The position numbers were made by a program, and so were the translations under genes. Below, piece after piece: positions 9,966 through 22,605 of a DNA stretch of 64,000 nucleotides. Below the pieces are notes generated by a model. The model did not search any database. It saw only the letters and a list, made by a program, of their open reading frames with translations, and was not told where the DNA came from. The stretch covers positions 3,846,001 through 3,910,000 of the forward strand of contig NC_088307.1 of NCBI RefSeq assembly GCF_032854445.1. The letters are read 5' to 3'. Position 1 is the first letter of the stretch, and each line of letters begins with the position of its first letter. This DNA is from Liolophura sinensis (taxonomy: Eukaryota; Mollusca; Polyplacophora; Chitonida; Chitonidae).

Positions 9966-10380
9966 ACCCGTGCTTTGTCCGGTTCCCATCATCTACACTC
10001 TGCCCGGGTCTACTCCATCCTTGCCGCGCCCTTTTCCCTCTGTACGTGCCATGTCTGGTTTCCCCTCTATGTGCCGTGTCAGGGTTCCTCTAGTCTCCTC
10101 CTTCCGTGCTTTGTTCGGTTTCTTTAAGTTGTGCTCTGTTTCCTCCATCCGTGTTTTCAACTCCATCCGCAGTGCATAGTCTGTTTTCATTCATCTGTGC
10201 TCTGCTAGCTTTCCTCAATCTTGAGATGAAACAATCGTGCAGCACCTGTGTTCCAGTGTTATCACATAATTAAACCTATTGCGTAAAACTACTCAACAAA
10301 AATATTAAATGCAATGTGGAATTCAGTCGAGCCTAAAAGCACAGCGTATGAATACGAAACAAGTAGTGGGTATATCCCTT
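9966..10380. other. Degenerate C/T-rich continuation, then unique DNA
   Basis: From 9966 to about 10210, CCGTGCTTTG/TCCATCCGTG words look like strongly decayed units of the array to the left. No gene beyond. Confidence 0.45.
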
Positions 10381-10393
10381 CGCGGTAAACAAA

Positions 10394-10660
10394 TGACGTC
10401 ATGTTTGGTTACATACTCCGATGCAGTAGCAGTCATTTGGCTCATCATGTGTCTTACTCCTTCGTGTGTATCAGCTGTACAAGGTTCTGTAATCTCAGAT
10501 GTCCTTTTTTCTGCGTCTGTATCACGTGACGAAAGGAAAGGATGTCAGCCAGTGAAAAAACAGCAGCGCTGGATGTAGCACCAATGATATCGTCACATGG
10601 CTCTCGTCCCAGTGCCCCGCCCACTTTATATATATAACGGCATCAGCTGATCGGGGGACG
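10394..10660 (+). promoter_or_regulatory. Candidate core promoter (probably of glutamine synthetase)
   Basis: In order: a full CRE palindrome TGACGTCA (10394-10401), the E-box TCACGTGA (10522-10529), CCAAT (10581-10585), GC box CCCCGCCC (10615-10622) and TATATATATAA (10627-10637). Spacing fits a TATA-driven start near 10657-10665. No open frame follows, but a perfect donor GTAAGT does (10732). The next acceptor used by a known gene on this strand is GS at 23836. The elements are seen; the assignment to GS is inference. Confidence 0.5.
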
Positions 10661-10731
10661 CACTCTGTACTACAGTCCCGTCATCATACCCACAGCAAAC
10701 TCGGCCATTGGTGTTTAGGCCCCGACAGAAA
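10660..10731 (+). other. Candidate 5' non-coding exon of glutamine synthetase
   Basis: Lies between the predicted start site about 30 bases after the TATA box and the donor GAAA|GTAAGT at 10732. Length about 70 bases, no ATG in it. GS needs such an exon because its ATG is only 12 bases after an acceptor. The link is unproven; the intron would be about 13.1 kb. Confidence 0.4.
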
Positions 10732-10737
10732 GTAAGT

Positions 10738-13700
10738 CATTCATCATTTACCCTCTGTATACTAATGTGTATAATGTGTGAACATCGGTACACCGTCTGG
10801 TTACCCTGAGGATGCGTGCGCAAGGCACAAAGCCTTGGAAAGTGCATGTGCTCTCTACTGTCAGACGTTAATCGCGTTGTCTCTATAGAATCCCCTCCCA
10901 CACCCCATTTATCATAACGGTTGTACTTTGCATCGACTTACCCTGGTACCGACATCGTGGCCTAGTCAATGCCAGACAGATCAATAATGATGCCACTCAT
11001 GTGTCAAGCTGATAAATACTATTTCATGTTAAATATGACAGACAATTATTACATATGAGACTTGTCCTAGATGGTTCATATAGTTCTACTGCTTGCGTAT
11101 AAAACGTTCTAACTCTCTTTCGTGATTTTTGGCTAGCTACTGACAAAGCAGACCTACCTTGATATCCATGTGCACTTATACAGTCATACACGGTGCACTC
11201 ATTAGCACGGAATACACTATGCACCTGTCAGCTAAATTAATTAATGGATTGTTCACTTTAAATAGCGTCCAATGTAAACATTGCAGTTTTGTTATTATAG
11301 CATAATCAGTTAACAACAGGTTTGCCCTTATAAAGCATGGTATAAAATTATGTCAATGCGTGATTCTCTGAAGTATATAGCGATATTTTCCTCACTACAT
11401 ATACATAGGGCCTTTGGACGTTATTATCAAACGTAGAAGTTCCCCTGATGTTGTTACAGTATACAGATGAATGGCCTGAAAAAGCAGATTAATTCTACAG
11501 TGTGGTTAATTCGAAATGTCATTGAGCGTACTTCAGCAAAACCCAAGCGTCGTGCAGTTCACCATGAAAGTGATTCAGACAGCCAGAACAGAAGGTTACT
11601 TACAGTCTGCTGTAACTAAGGTTTAAGGTTTTATGCACACCGACTGGAGACGTGCCGGGCTCAGCTGACACACTTAATGTAAACACTAGTGTACGGCGAA
11701 ACGTGAAGGAAAATCCCCAGTCGTGGAGGACACGATTCCTGGCAGATCTTTCCCGCATGTTTTTATTGATCGTTTCACAAACAAGGTCTATATCTAGAAC
11801 ATACCATGTGTTTGTTTTCGTTGAAATCCATTTTCCTTATTTCTTTGTTTATCGGTATCTTCTTTCATTTTATTTATACTGTTGTTATTCCACTTATGGT
11901 ATTTCGTTATGGTCCACTTTCATTTTTTATAACAGATGATTTTTTAATTGTTATTCCCACAATGCTTCTTTCGTTTATGTGTCAAATAATTTTTTCACAT
12001 TAGCAATTGATATTCTCACAATGTCCGTTGCCTAATAAATATCAGGACATTCACCCCGTCAATGTCTGCAGTGACGTTGTCAGCGGGTGGACTTTCCACT
12101 CCAACGCAGAACGGCAATACTGCAGCTGTCCTACTTATCGCATTCGGTGTCTGCCTAGGGCTTCATTGAAACACAAATCCAGTGAATATTAATAAATCAT
12201 GCCATCAGAAGAAGCTTTAGAAGACGTCAATCATCCACTCGAATTTGCTGTAGTGCGTTGTGCCTCAGACCAAGCGTCATTTTCAAAATCTGAAGTATTT
12301 TCTTTTCAACGCTGTTTGTTTTAACGCAACTGTTGACAATTTCAAACGTGGATATTGGTAAAAGTCACCTCTGATCTGGTTTGGTCCACATGCATGTCCT
12401 GACCTTGTTAGAGTCGGTTAGGTTAAAGTCGGTAAGTTATCAGTTATCAACATTTCTCCGTAGCCAGTGCCTGATAACAACTTCTATATACAGGTCTAAG
12501 ACTGTCAACACTCTCACCTCTCGACTGATAAACACTGTTCTTAAAAATATTTGTTTCGCGTAACCCGACTTATCCACTCACCAAAAGTAACCTACTTTAA
12601 AATCTTTTTTTTTTTTTTAAATATTCTTGAATACGGCGAAAAACACCAGTCAGATAAATAACTAAATTAAAGCTTTTCTCTGTGAAAAAAGATACACCCC
12701 TTTGATTGTGACTGACTGACGTCAAATTTATGACCTAAATTCGTGTCTCAGCTATCTGTGGAAAACTACTCTGAATTGAGTGCTGTGTTATTTCCGCAGT
12801 AATACTCTGCAAGTGACACGTGTTTAATTGTAAAAAAAGAAACATTTCGAGCAAAATGATGTGAGGAGGATCAGTTTTGTCTATGGTTCATGGTTCATGT
12901 AGCTACAGTTTTCACGGTTTTTCGTGTTTAGTCATTGTGGGAATTTCCAGTCTAAGAATCCGTCGATATACAGGTTTGTAGTGGAATATAAAGCAGCTGC
13001 GCCATGTTTGATTTGCCCAGGTCCGTTACGCCCTGATTGTGCAGGCTGTTCTATTACGCTTTGCTGCCACTTTTTCATTAGGCTTCCTTACACAAAGAAC
13101 TGTTACTTAAGGGCTGTGTACTGGATCTATTTTAAGATATCTTTTATTCGAACACGTAGAAATAAAAAAAAAAAATCAGATATACATTTTCCACGTAACT
13201 CAAACCTGACTTGTTTTATGGAATTTTCCATCATCCAAACAATGAGATTTGAATCTAAAACATTTCTGCGTGTTATACTGCGTATTCAGCACGATGAAGT
13301 CCGATTTATAGTTATAGACAGGTGTAATTGCATTCAGGTATTCGAGGCAATAAAGTGAAAGGGTATTCCAATCTCTCATCAGATACCGATTCTATGTAAA
13401 TTAACATGTTTCTTCTTTAACGAGGTTAGCATGTCAGCTGTGAAAAGGTCATGCACTCTTAATGCTATTTTTCCCACTGACTTGTTTGTGCCCTACGGAA
13501 AGCTTCGCCTGGTCGTATATTGTTCATCTAACACGCCAAATGTGTACTGTAGCGGACCTGACTGCGAGAACAAGCGAGTTACATAGTCAGTTTTCTTTAA
13601 AAACAAAATTCAAAGAATTTGGCTTTTGATCCTGTCATGCTCAAGCTGAGCATGTCAGAAGTCCTTATGCTAACACCGGCTCTAGTATTTTAACATTTGG

Positions 13701-13857
13701 CTGGGTTAAAGAGAATTTAGGCTTTGTTAGAGTTTGCACTTTATAACTAACTCCTGTTAGGGGCCATTTAAGCGAATTTTGTTAAGAAAAGTAAAGTGAT
13801 GGTCGGTGCTGTATGAAGCCTCACTTAAATGTCTTTTTAACAGGAATACTGAGCGGG
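10738..13857. other. Putative first GS intron, left part; no gene recognised
   Basis: Contains a short family 1 SINE tail (listed separately) and a T-run near 12608. Frames at 11.6-12.6 kb and 12.9-13.4 kb are short, of skewed composition and unrecognised. Confidence 0.5.
12618..12668 (+). mobile_element. SINE (family 1) 3' tail fragment
   Basis: AATATTCTTGAATACGGCGA + AAAACACCAGTCAGATAAATAACTAAAT; only the last 50 bases of the element remain, after a T-run. Confidence 0.75.
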
Positions 13858-14095
13858 TCGTGGCCGAGTGGTAAATCCGAATGTCTTTCTGTCGCTAGGA
13901 TACAAGAGCTGCGAGTTCAAACCCAGAATGTGTGAATTTCCACGCCCCCACTGTTTGTTGTGCCATGGTGATAATAATTACGTTCTCGCACGTCCCTTTA
14001 CCCACGTCGTTTAAGGCCACTTGGTTTCCACCAATGTGGAATGTATAAGTGAAAAAAAAGTTTAATATGTTGTTTAACTATAATCAGTCAATCAA
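13858..14095 (+). mobile_element. tRNA-derived SINE, third family (tentative)
   Basis: Head GGTCGTGGCCGAGTGGTAAA resembles a tRNA-Leu/Ser-like A box and GCGAGTTCAAACCC a B box, 47 bases apart. A non-tRNA body follows and ends GTATAAGTGAAAAAAAAGTTTAATATGTTG with a CAGTCAATCAAATGATC end. The GTATAAGTGAAA word is shared with family 1. Only one clear copy is here, so family status is inferred. Confidence 0.55.
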
Positions 14096-15766
14096 ATGAT
14101 CGGATGTGTATACCGTATTAAAAAAAATTTCACTTAAGCGACGACATCAAGTTTGTAGCTGATCTCCACTTGCATGGCTGATTAAACGGGGCCTAGAATC
14201 GAAAACACTACGCTACAATTCAGGGACTTCGCGTCCAGAGCGAAAGTACATTTAGAAATCGCATCGAGGCCTAGAGTATTGATACAAGCATGTACCCGAC
14301 ATTCGCTTGCAAGACAAAATATTGTTATGATGGCTCAGGTAGTATACTGTGTAAAACTGTACTCTGCATTAGCGTAATGAATTAGACATTCGCAAACGAC
14401 ACATCGCGTCTAATTCATTAAAGTACACTCACTGACTACAGTAAACATGAAAGATACAGATAACAGTTATAAGAGAGGACGCAACATGCTGATGGCATAC
14501 GCTTTACAGAATGAAATCAGCGACCTTGGTAAACCAAGCAGATGAACGGTCATGGTTGCCAGGCAGGTGAACTGGCGCTGTGGCCTCAACGATCATCTGT
14601 GTTACGTATTCCAGTGATCTGGCATGAGGACAGGATGCACGCGGGGAACACAAGGTCAAGGTCAAATTTTGGCAGAGCGTATTTATCCAGGTCAAAGCTG
14701 TTTACATTCAGTCTCGTACTGTATGATGGACTTGGAGCATGCCTTGGTCGCATGTTATAGTGATTTACTTCTGCAGACCTACTTAAGGCCTGCAAGATCG
14801 GCGCGTCGCTGCTTAAGAAGGGAGACAGATGTGCTTTGTAAGGACGATAGGCCTGAATTTTATGAAGAATCTTCATTTTATCACTGAGGTCACCAGTTCG
14901 AATCCATTACTCGTCACCTCAGGCTTTATTAAATATTTTATTAAATAAAGTATTCTTAATGTGCCTATGTAATACATAAACATATAAATATATTCTATTG
15001 TCTCATTGACTGAAGATAAGACTATAAGTCTATTACTCTATTACTGTTGTGATGATTTTAACACAGCACACTGCTGTCTTGAGAGAATGGGGACTAAAAA
15101 CAAGTGACCTCATTCTAAAGTTGTGTCTTACAGTGCAGCTCACGCCACACAGGCGTTGTGGAGTTCCCATATAGTTCACTACATGTAATTCTAGAAGTAT
15201 ATTTCAAGCTATAACGGTTGTCTGATGCAGAGGAAGTAGTCTGAAAATGTTTAGCACCGGGCCTGTCTGAAACAGATCGGCTGCTTGGGTGAAAATTGCT
15301 CAGTGTTATTAGGAATAGACAGCTTAAATGCAGTATACATGATCTATGCCTTCTTTTCTTAAGGAATGCGGTTAAATCTCAAAGCAAATTGTACTCCCAT
15401 TAGTGTTATGAGCGTTCTTCTTGAAATAGAAGACGAGAGTTCAAACCCGAGTCCTGTCATTCTAAAAGACTTCGAATTGCCTGTCTTAGCTAGCTCTGTT
15501 TCGTGCAGGCGCCAGATTGACGGAGAGGTCTATGTTGTCTGATAATTTGAATAATTTCTTAAATAATCACTACAAAATCTAGTGTGTCAAAGATTTTCAG
15601 ACAAATGCATTCACTCTTCACGCCTTCAAGTTTCATCAATTTTACAGTGAGTGTAATTTTATAACGTTCTGCTTCACAGCTGTATCTAATACTAAAGGGA
15701 AGGCGCCGGGTATGCGTCGTGTTGAATAAAACGGTCGTGTTGAACACCTGAACATGTGCAAACATA
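14096..15766. other. Putative GS intron, no gene recognised
   Basis: Holds a 12-bp inverted repeat, AATGAATTAGAC (14376-14387) and GTCTAATTCATT (14408-14419). Overlapping short frames around 14.5-14.9 kb on both strands show no domain. Confidence 0.5.
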
Positions 15767-15822
15767 GTGTGACGGGCATAGCGTGACGGGCTTAGCGTGA
15801 CGGGCTTAGCGTGACGGGCATA
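15767..15822 (+). repeat. 14-bp tandem repeat, 4 copies
   Basis: GCGTGACGGGCTTA repeated with GTG/GCG and CATA/CTTA variants. Confidence 0.9.
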
Positions 15823-17169
15823 CGACACCCTATTAAGTAACACGGTACACGATCTTTATACTGATCAAATTTATACACTCTGATCTCTCCCTCCGTCTTT
15901 CCTACATCACTGAAAGCTGTTGACTGTCACTCTTAACACGACTCCATCTGAATTTCTTACTTTATACACTTTCTTAGTTATTTGGCGGTTTGTATATTGA
16001 TCGTTACTATGGAAACCCTATTCCGAGGTCGTACATTATGGTTGACGATTGGCCTACGAATGTCTCTTTGGACGCCTAAATCATGCCTTGTATCTTTGGC
16101 GTGGTGCTCTAACCCTGGAAGCCTGTAGTTATTTGTAGCTACAGGTATGTATCCAATTTAATATATAATTGTGATGTGCAGCATAGAGAGAAAAACCGGT
16201 AGCAAATAACACACCCCCTAGCACCATGGCTTAAGCAGAATTAGGTTTTAAAAATGCAGTGATGCTAACTGCAAGTTATTATGCGTCAGTGGTCTAGAAG
16301 TACTCAAAGTGCTGAGTTGTCATCACATTTAACCTACAATAACTTGAAGATGACGCCCCCCCCCCGCCACCCCCAAGCAAGAAAAGAAAGAAACAGAGCT
16401 TTATGTGGCCTAGTTACTCAAGACAACACTGTTCTGTCATGTTTTAAGGTAATTAGTACAGTATTAAGTCCGTGTAGTATATCACCGTGGCTTGAGTCAG
16501 TCCAGCTTGATATCATACATAGACGTCTATATATTCCTCCATGCAGAAACAAAGACAGTCGAAATCCTAACCTTAACCTTGGGTCTGTATACCGCCACGA
16601 AGAGGCCCGTGGGTGATGTGTTCAGTACCTTGTTTTCTGTCCTACCAATTATACTCCAGCTGATTAATAATGCAGCTCCTTCCTTAGAGCGGTATTCTGT
16701 GATGAGCTGGGCACATCTAATCTAGCCTTGTGTCTATGGGGTACAAGGGTTTGGTCTTTATCAGGGATTGGGGTGCAGATGTACGTACAATGGAAGGTGA
16801 AACGGAAGGTCGGTGGGTGCGTGACAAGGTATACTGATGCATATGGTTCTTGTGACGTTGCCACACATGTAACACTTGGTGACATTTAATGAATTATTCA
16901 TTTCTTTTTAGAGGAATAACCAATCTTTCGGATCTTTCTGGTCATATATGTCTGTCATGAGATATATACCAAGGAACAACTTCTTGTTAAGAAATGGCGT
17001 CAGAGATTAATGAAATGTTGGGGGGGGGGGGGGGGGGGTTGGAGCACAAGTCAGAAATTTTTACGGGTTTAGCCCGTCAATTCACATCAATATGATAATT
17101 TCCTACAGTATTCTATATGGTATACAAGCCTGTTTTGCATGTGTATATATGTGATGATCAGAAGGTATA
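15823..17169. other. Putative GS intron with homopolymer runs
   Basis: 16205-16290 repeats the CATGGCTTAAGCAGAATTAG-GATGCTAA words of 2960-3010 (dispersed repeat). There is a C-rich run near 16352 and a G19 run at 17020-17038. No gene. Confidence 0.5.
17020..17038 (+). repeat. Poly-G run (19)
   Basis: Uninterrupted G run; could form a G-quadruplex or be a length-unstable artefact. Confidence 0.85.
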
Positions 17170-17441
17170 TTTATTTATTTATTTATTTATTTATTTGATT
17201 GGTGTTTTACGCCGTACTCAAGAATATTTCACTTATACGACGGCGGCCAGCATTATGGTGGGTGGAAACCGGGCAGAGCCCAGGGAGAAACCCACGACCA
17301 TCCGCAGGTTGCTGCAGACCTTCCCAGACCTTGCAGACCTTACGGCCGGAGAGGATTTGAACTCGCAGAGACCGCATTGGTGAGAGACTCCTGGGTCATT
17401 ACGCTGCGCTAGCGCGCTAATCAAGCGAGCCACGGAGGCAC
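17170..17441 (-). mobile_element. tRNA-derived SINE (family 1), full length
   Basis: Reversed copy with a long TTTA tail (17170-17198), TTGATTGGTGTTTTACGCCGTACTCAAGAATATTTCAC, an intact core and the head CTAGCGCGCTAATCAAGCGAGCCACGGAGGC. One of the best-preserved copies. It has a small internal duplication (AGACCTTCCC-AGACCTTGC-AGACCTTACGG). Confidence 0.95.
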
Positions 17442-17574
17442 CCGATCAGAAGGCGTAATTTGGAAGGACTCTTTTAGGATAGACGGGCTTATTTAGCTTA
17501 CGTACATACAGTCTTTGGTTGTTTGGAAAGATATTGTGTGGGGTTCGCAGTCAGGCTACGTACAAAGTCGACGG

Positions 17575-17880
17575 CCACAATTCAAACCCTTGCAGTCCTG
17601 TGATGCAAACACCACAACAACATCGCAGCTGAAGCCATTACAGGATAGTGGCTTAAACGCATACATGGTCGGCGCTCAAATCCTAGCAAAGTTGTGGCTC
17701 AAACCCACACCCACAGAGGGTCGCGGCTCAAACCCATATCCATAGAGGATTGCGGCTCAAACCCATACAGGCCTCTTTTCAAATCCCCATAAAGTCTCGG
17801 CTCAAACCCATACCCACAGAGGGTCGCGGTTCAAACTCATGCAGAGTCGCGGCTCAAACACTCCATTTCGTCTCAATTCC
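17575..17880 (+). repeat. Degenerate minisatellite, unit about 30 bp
   Basis: GGCTCAAACCCATACCCACA + GAGGGTCGC words repeated about 9-10 times with much divergence. Confidence 0.75.
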
Positions 17881-20181
17881 TGCAGGGTGGAGCCTTCAGA
17901 TTTAAAGCCGAATTGAACTAATAATCAGAATTATAGCACGTAAGGTATGCAGATGACTGATCTAAATACAAACCTTTTAAGATTTAACATTTTTAAGCAA
18001 CATTGCGATGTACCAAGGGATACAGGTGAATAACCTTGTTGATGTGTGTTAAACCAAAGTCTGCTGGCACGGTGAGAGCACGTACCTGGACGAGTTCCAG
18101 TCCACAGTTTCACAGTAGAGAGGCCTGTATTATATGTGTTACAGCAGGTCTGTGGGCTGTTTACAGTGGCTGTGGTGTTTACTCAACAAGTAGCACTGGG
18201 TATATTAATGATGATGGGATTTTTTTCTTCATATCATTAAAGTGCATACTAACTTCACTTGTGTAAGTGACACATATTTTTGTTATTATTTTTCTGGGGA
18301 AAAGCCAAAGAAATCCAAGTTTCTTGAAAAAAGTATTTGCTGTTCGGGAAACTGCGCCGCTGTGCGTCAGATCCACCAGGGCTTTGGATCTCACTCGATA
18401 TACTTTTCCACTATCTTTATTTATAAATTACTGGGTGTATTTTAAATTACAACTAAATGACTGGAGGTAAGTATAGTCCATAAAAGACTGGATCTTCAAA
18501 AATGAACTTTTTGGTTTCCCAGTATTAAGTTTTGTTGGTTTTAATTGTATCACAACCAGGTCACCATACCTGGTGGTAAATCTATATGCACTCTTGTGTA
18601 ACCTGGGTGTGCCAAGCGCCAAAGTACGCATGATATAAATAGTTCGGTATTTGGTCGATATATAATAGTGTGAAAAGTCTAAACAGGTATATGCAAACGT
18701 AAGTTCCATTTGTAGGCCTATATAATGAATGGCACTTCTGTATTTGTCTACAGTTAGGTATGTTTATGAATTTGTCAAGGCCTTGACAAATCCGTGAACT
18801 AGGATGTCAGTTGTTCTGTATAAAAGAGGCCCAGAAACCTGTGCGAACGTGTTGCGCTACATCATTAAGTTCGAAGTCTACCGGGTACACGTAAAAACAT
18901 CAATTGTCAATGGTTTCTTCAGTGGCAATTTTCCATCATGCGTTTGACAGTTTTTGTTACTCGTTCTGGAAAAGGTGGTATCCCATCGTAGATATGTAAA
19001 TTAAGGCAGAATTCTATATGTTTGGTTGTTTACTTGAGATTTATCGTCACTTTCGTCAGTCACATCACGACTATGTCCCCTTCTAGCAATTAAAACATAG
19101 GACTTCATTTGCATATTAATTAATACAGGCTCGAAGGTTAGGAGATTGTAAACCTAGGTACGTGTACAAAAATATTAAACTGGCATTTTGCTGTCGTCAT
19201 TTTGTTTTTCTACATAATTAAAGACAGATTTTGTTTACAAACGTTTATTCAAGTGCTGATGAACCGTGAACCACATTTGAAGATCTCTTTGGCGAACAGG
19301 CGTTTGCTTACTACAACGTTCAGTATGCCTTATGATCGCTTTAGTTTATGCTTTTTTAAAAAAAATATATTATTAGATTGCGCATGAGCAGTTGAAAAGG
19401 TTAGTGTCCGAAATACTGGAGCACACAATGGGCGATATTACCGCATACTTATGTATACTTGTTGCTGATTCAGTGTTAATTCCGTTACTGTTTTTTGAAC
19501 CAAGTTAAAATATGTTGGAGACTAATTTGTCTTGAACTTCTTGTTGAAATTATCATGCACAGAGTATAGGTTATCATGGTGACGTATGCTAAGTCTCCAA
19601 CTCTCTGCAACTTAAATTTAAAAACAAATTAATGGTTATGCTTGTTCGAATGTTAATGTTTTGTTCAGATGTATATTGTGTTGAATTGGAATGTACCAAT
19701 GTATGACATAAATAGTAAACAAAATCCAGTGCGCATGTGCAGTAAAGCTGGTTAAATGGTTCCCGTGACCCAGCACTCAGGCGAGTGTCATTGTGGAAAC
19801 TGACTCCCACTGATTACTTGGCTCCGGGCAGCGCGTGAACTTTAGCAATTGAGAAATTATGAAACTAGATGCCCCGAGTTATTTTGCTGCGATTAGTGTC
19901 ATAATTTTTTTTATTAATGTGCATGTCATTTGATTCTCACCGGCAAAATTCAAGGTCAGTCATTTACAATGCAACAGCACGATTTAGGGTTTTATAGCCA
20001 AACACTGCAAGGCTGAGATGGTTAAAATAACACCGATTTTTCTGTTTTATGAGTTTAAAAGGAAAAGTATGGTACATTAGGAGTGGTTAATTCAACATGA
20101 CTAGTGTAACGCTTCACCTTTGCTTAAAGTAATAAACGTAAAATATGAATTAAGGTTCGTCATACTTTCATTTATTTTTTT
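17881..20181. other. Putative GS intron, no gene recognised
   Basis: Only short frames. Contains the perfect palindrome at 18770-18791, listed separately. Confidence 0.5.
18770..18791. repeat. 22-bp perfect palindrome, no spacer
   Basis: TTTGTCAAGGCCTTGACAAA flanked by A and T; fully self-complementary. Confidence 0.9.
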
Positions 20182-20362
20182 CAGATTTTTAAGAGTTTTG
20201 AAAAGCATTCAAATATTTGAATACTATAGTGGGCTTTAGGAGCCGTACTGACAGTATCTAGGAGCTCTGAGGTAACTTCACCCTTTTTTCCCCATGTTCA
20301 CCAAGAGGAAGGAATTGTGGGGAACATTATTTCAGTTGTCTTTTACTCATAGGTAAAAAGAG
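20182..20362 (+). repeat. Dispersed repeat family B, second copy
   Basis: Matches 5432-5582 from TTTTAAGAGTTTTGAAAAGCATTCAA to GTCTTTTACTCATAGGTAAA. Confidence 0.65.
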
Positions 20363-20924
20363 TTCTTCCAACATTCAGTGTCCTGATTAGAGTTGGATAA
20401 ACTTCCTATGACGTCAGAGTTCATAAACTTTGAAAGTATGGTTAATAAGGCCTCCCTTAGAATTCAAAAGTTTGAACACCTTTAACACTTTCTCACAAAC
20501 ATATAAAAAATAAATGAAAGGATATTTATGGATAGTTTTATGTGTTCTACTTAGTGATGGCAACTTCCATTTCTAGAGGTCTTTTCCTTTAATGGAAGTT
20601 ACGAAACATTTTCCATGTGAACATATATGATATCACAATGATGAAATCACGTGATTAGTCGACGATAGTGAAATGGAATCGAGATTTAACGCTCCCAAAC
20701 TTTGAATTTTGGGGTTCTGCAGAATTCGAAACAAGCACACGAGAGTTTAATTATGAAGCGTACCGGGGTTTAATTATTTGTGTAGCGTTTAACATCACTT
20801 TCAAGATTATTTCGCTCATATCACGACGATGACTCCTTGTAGCTAGCCCTTATCTATTGTGCTCCCTCACTTAAACACAATAACGAAGACACCACCGCCT
20901 AGTCACTGTATAGTGACGTTGGAC
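20363..20924. other. Putative GS intron, nothing recognised
   Basis: AT-rich, with a short related pair around 20575-20610 (TCTAGAGGTC/CCTTTAATGGAAGTT). No gene. Confidence 0.5.
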
Positions 20925-21345
20925 CCTTAGTCCATTTCTATGGGACCAACTCGTTATTAATCCATTTTCTGTTGGACCAGCTCATTCTCAGTCCATTTTC
21001 TATGGAACCAACCCTATCTCAACCCATTTTCTATAAAACCAACGCCATCTCAACCCATTTGCTATAAAACCAAGACCATCTTAATCCATTTTCTAAGGGA
21101 TCAACCAGAACTTAGTCTATTTTCAATGCAACCAACACCAGCTTATTTCGTTTTCTTTGGACCAACTCCTCCTCCTTAGTTCATTTTGTAGCGAACCAGT
21201 CCCATCTTAGTCCATTTTCTCTGGGGCCAACGTCATCTTAACCCGTTTTCTATGGAAACAACACCATCTTAGTCCATTTTGTAAGGTATCAACTGTTAGT
21301 CTGTTTTCTATGGGACCAACTTCATCTTAGGCCATTTTCTCATGC
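20925..21345 (+). repeat. Minisatellite, unit about 32 bp
   Basis: Repeats of TCTATGGGACCAACTCCATC + TTAGTCCATTT, about 13 diverged copies with indels. Confidence 0.85.
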
Positions 21346-22535
21346 AGAGCAATACGACATGCAGTATCTAGACTACCGTTGTTAAGCTTGTAATTTTGCT
21401 CTATACTACATGTAATATGACTTTACAATCATACTTTTCTCAAGAACTACCCATTTGTCATTTAAATGTAAGTTATACGACTGTATGACCAAATTAAATA
21501 ATTGTGTACACGAATCTTCTAAATGTAAACAAAATATAAATGGCTTTATCTAAATTCGCATTTCGTTAATGGTAAGATGGTTCGGACGACCCACCGTAGG
21601 ATGAGAAATGCTGTGCAGATTTGTGTGGCGTCTCCTTGCACTGTTTCTGTTTTGTTCCTAGGTCTTCACTTAGTCATGCTCCATAGCAGTAGCAAAATCT
21701 CTGAATTTCCCATGCACTCTGTCGCTGTTTAAGCTGTTGTTGAGAGATTTTTGTATTATTTTGAATTTTTAACTGCGGTGGTTAATTGGGTGTGACCCTA
21801 AATATCGTCCCTGGCAGTAGATTGCTTCATCGGCGCAGCGTGGAACGAAGGAAGTCATTGTTTATGTCTTTATCCACCAGAACAAGTAGATCGGCTTGCT
21901 TGCAAAGGCTCGACTTCTTCTGTGTGTAGTGTCTTATGCAAAGAAAACAACATTACTTTGTTGGAGGAGATGGGGAGGGATAATAGCTGAACAGTTTTCT
22001 AGACGGAACAGAACCTGTGAGATAAGTTGTAAAATTACGATTAATTTCATCTTTTCATGAGTCAGCATCAAAACACTAATATCAAGTTTTCTACGCCTAG
22101 TCTTAATAAGATTAATAATGAAAAGTAGGTGACCAGACGTCGATGCATGAGAACATTTTGTTCATGAAAGTTATATAAGACGATGAGTTTTGCCGTTGCG
22201 TAATTTATACGTATGTTAACATTGTGTATAGCTCACACCCTGTTGCGTCTTCGTTTGCCTCGGGGTTTGGTATGCACGCCTAAAAAACCGCAGGTATAAT
22301 AATTAAGAAAAATACACATAATACAGATAGGAGAGGCAAATAACCCTGGTTACATCGTAGTAATTAATTACATGTTGTGTAATTGTTCTACTTTGTTGTG
22401 GATGATGTATATTTAAATATGTGCCATAAGTTAGTTTGCCGCCTGAAGCAGTTCATTGTTGGCCTACATTTCAGACAGAGGACTGGATGAAGATGTTCCG
22501 GGCAACTGGCATAATTCAAATCTGCGCCCACGGCT

Positions 22536-22537
<2 letters not shown>
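21346..22537. other. Putative GS intron, nothing recognised
   Basis: No open frame or repeat of note. Confidence 0.5.

Positions 22538-22602
<65 letters not shown>
22538..22602 (+). repeat. (TA)n microsatellite
   Basis: About 32 uninterrupted TA dinucleotides. Frames coding Ile-Tyr runs across it are artefacts. Confidence 0.98.

Positions 22603-22605
<3 letters not shown>

Noticed and set aside
9472-10190. Many overlapping Cys/Pro/Ser-rich or Gly/His/Arg-rich proteins
   Set aside because: All are products of the 25-bp repeat read in different frames and strands; no start context, domain or splice support.
12924-13358. 144-residue frame with Cys-rich start
   Set aside because: No domain recognised, no acceptor/donor pattern, AT-biased second half.
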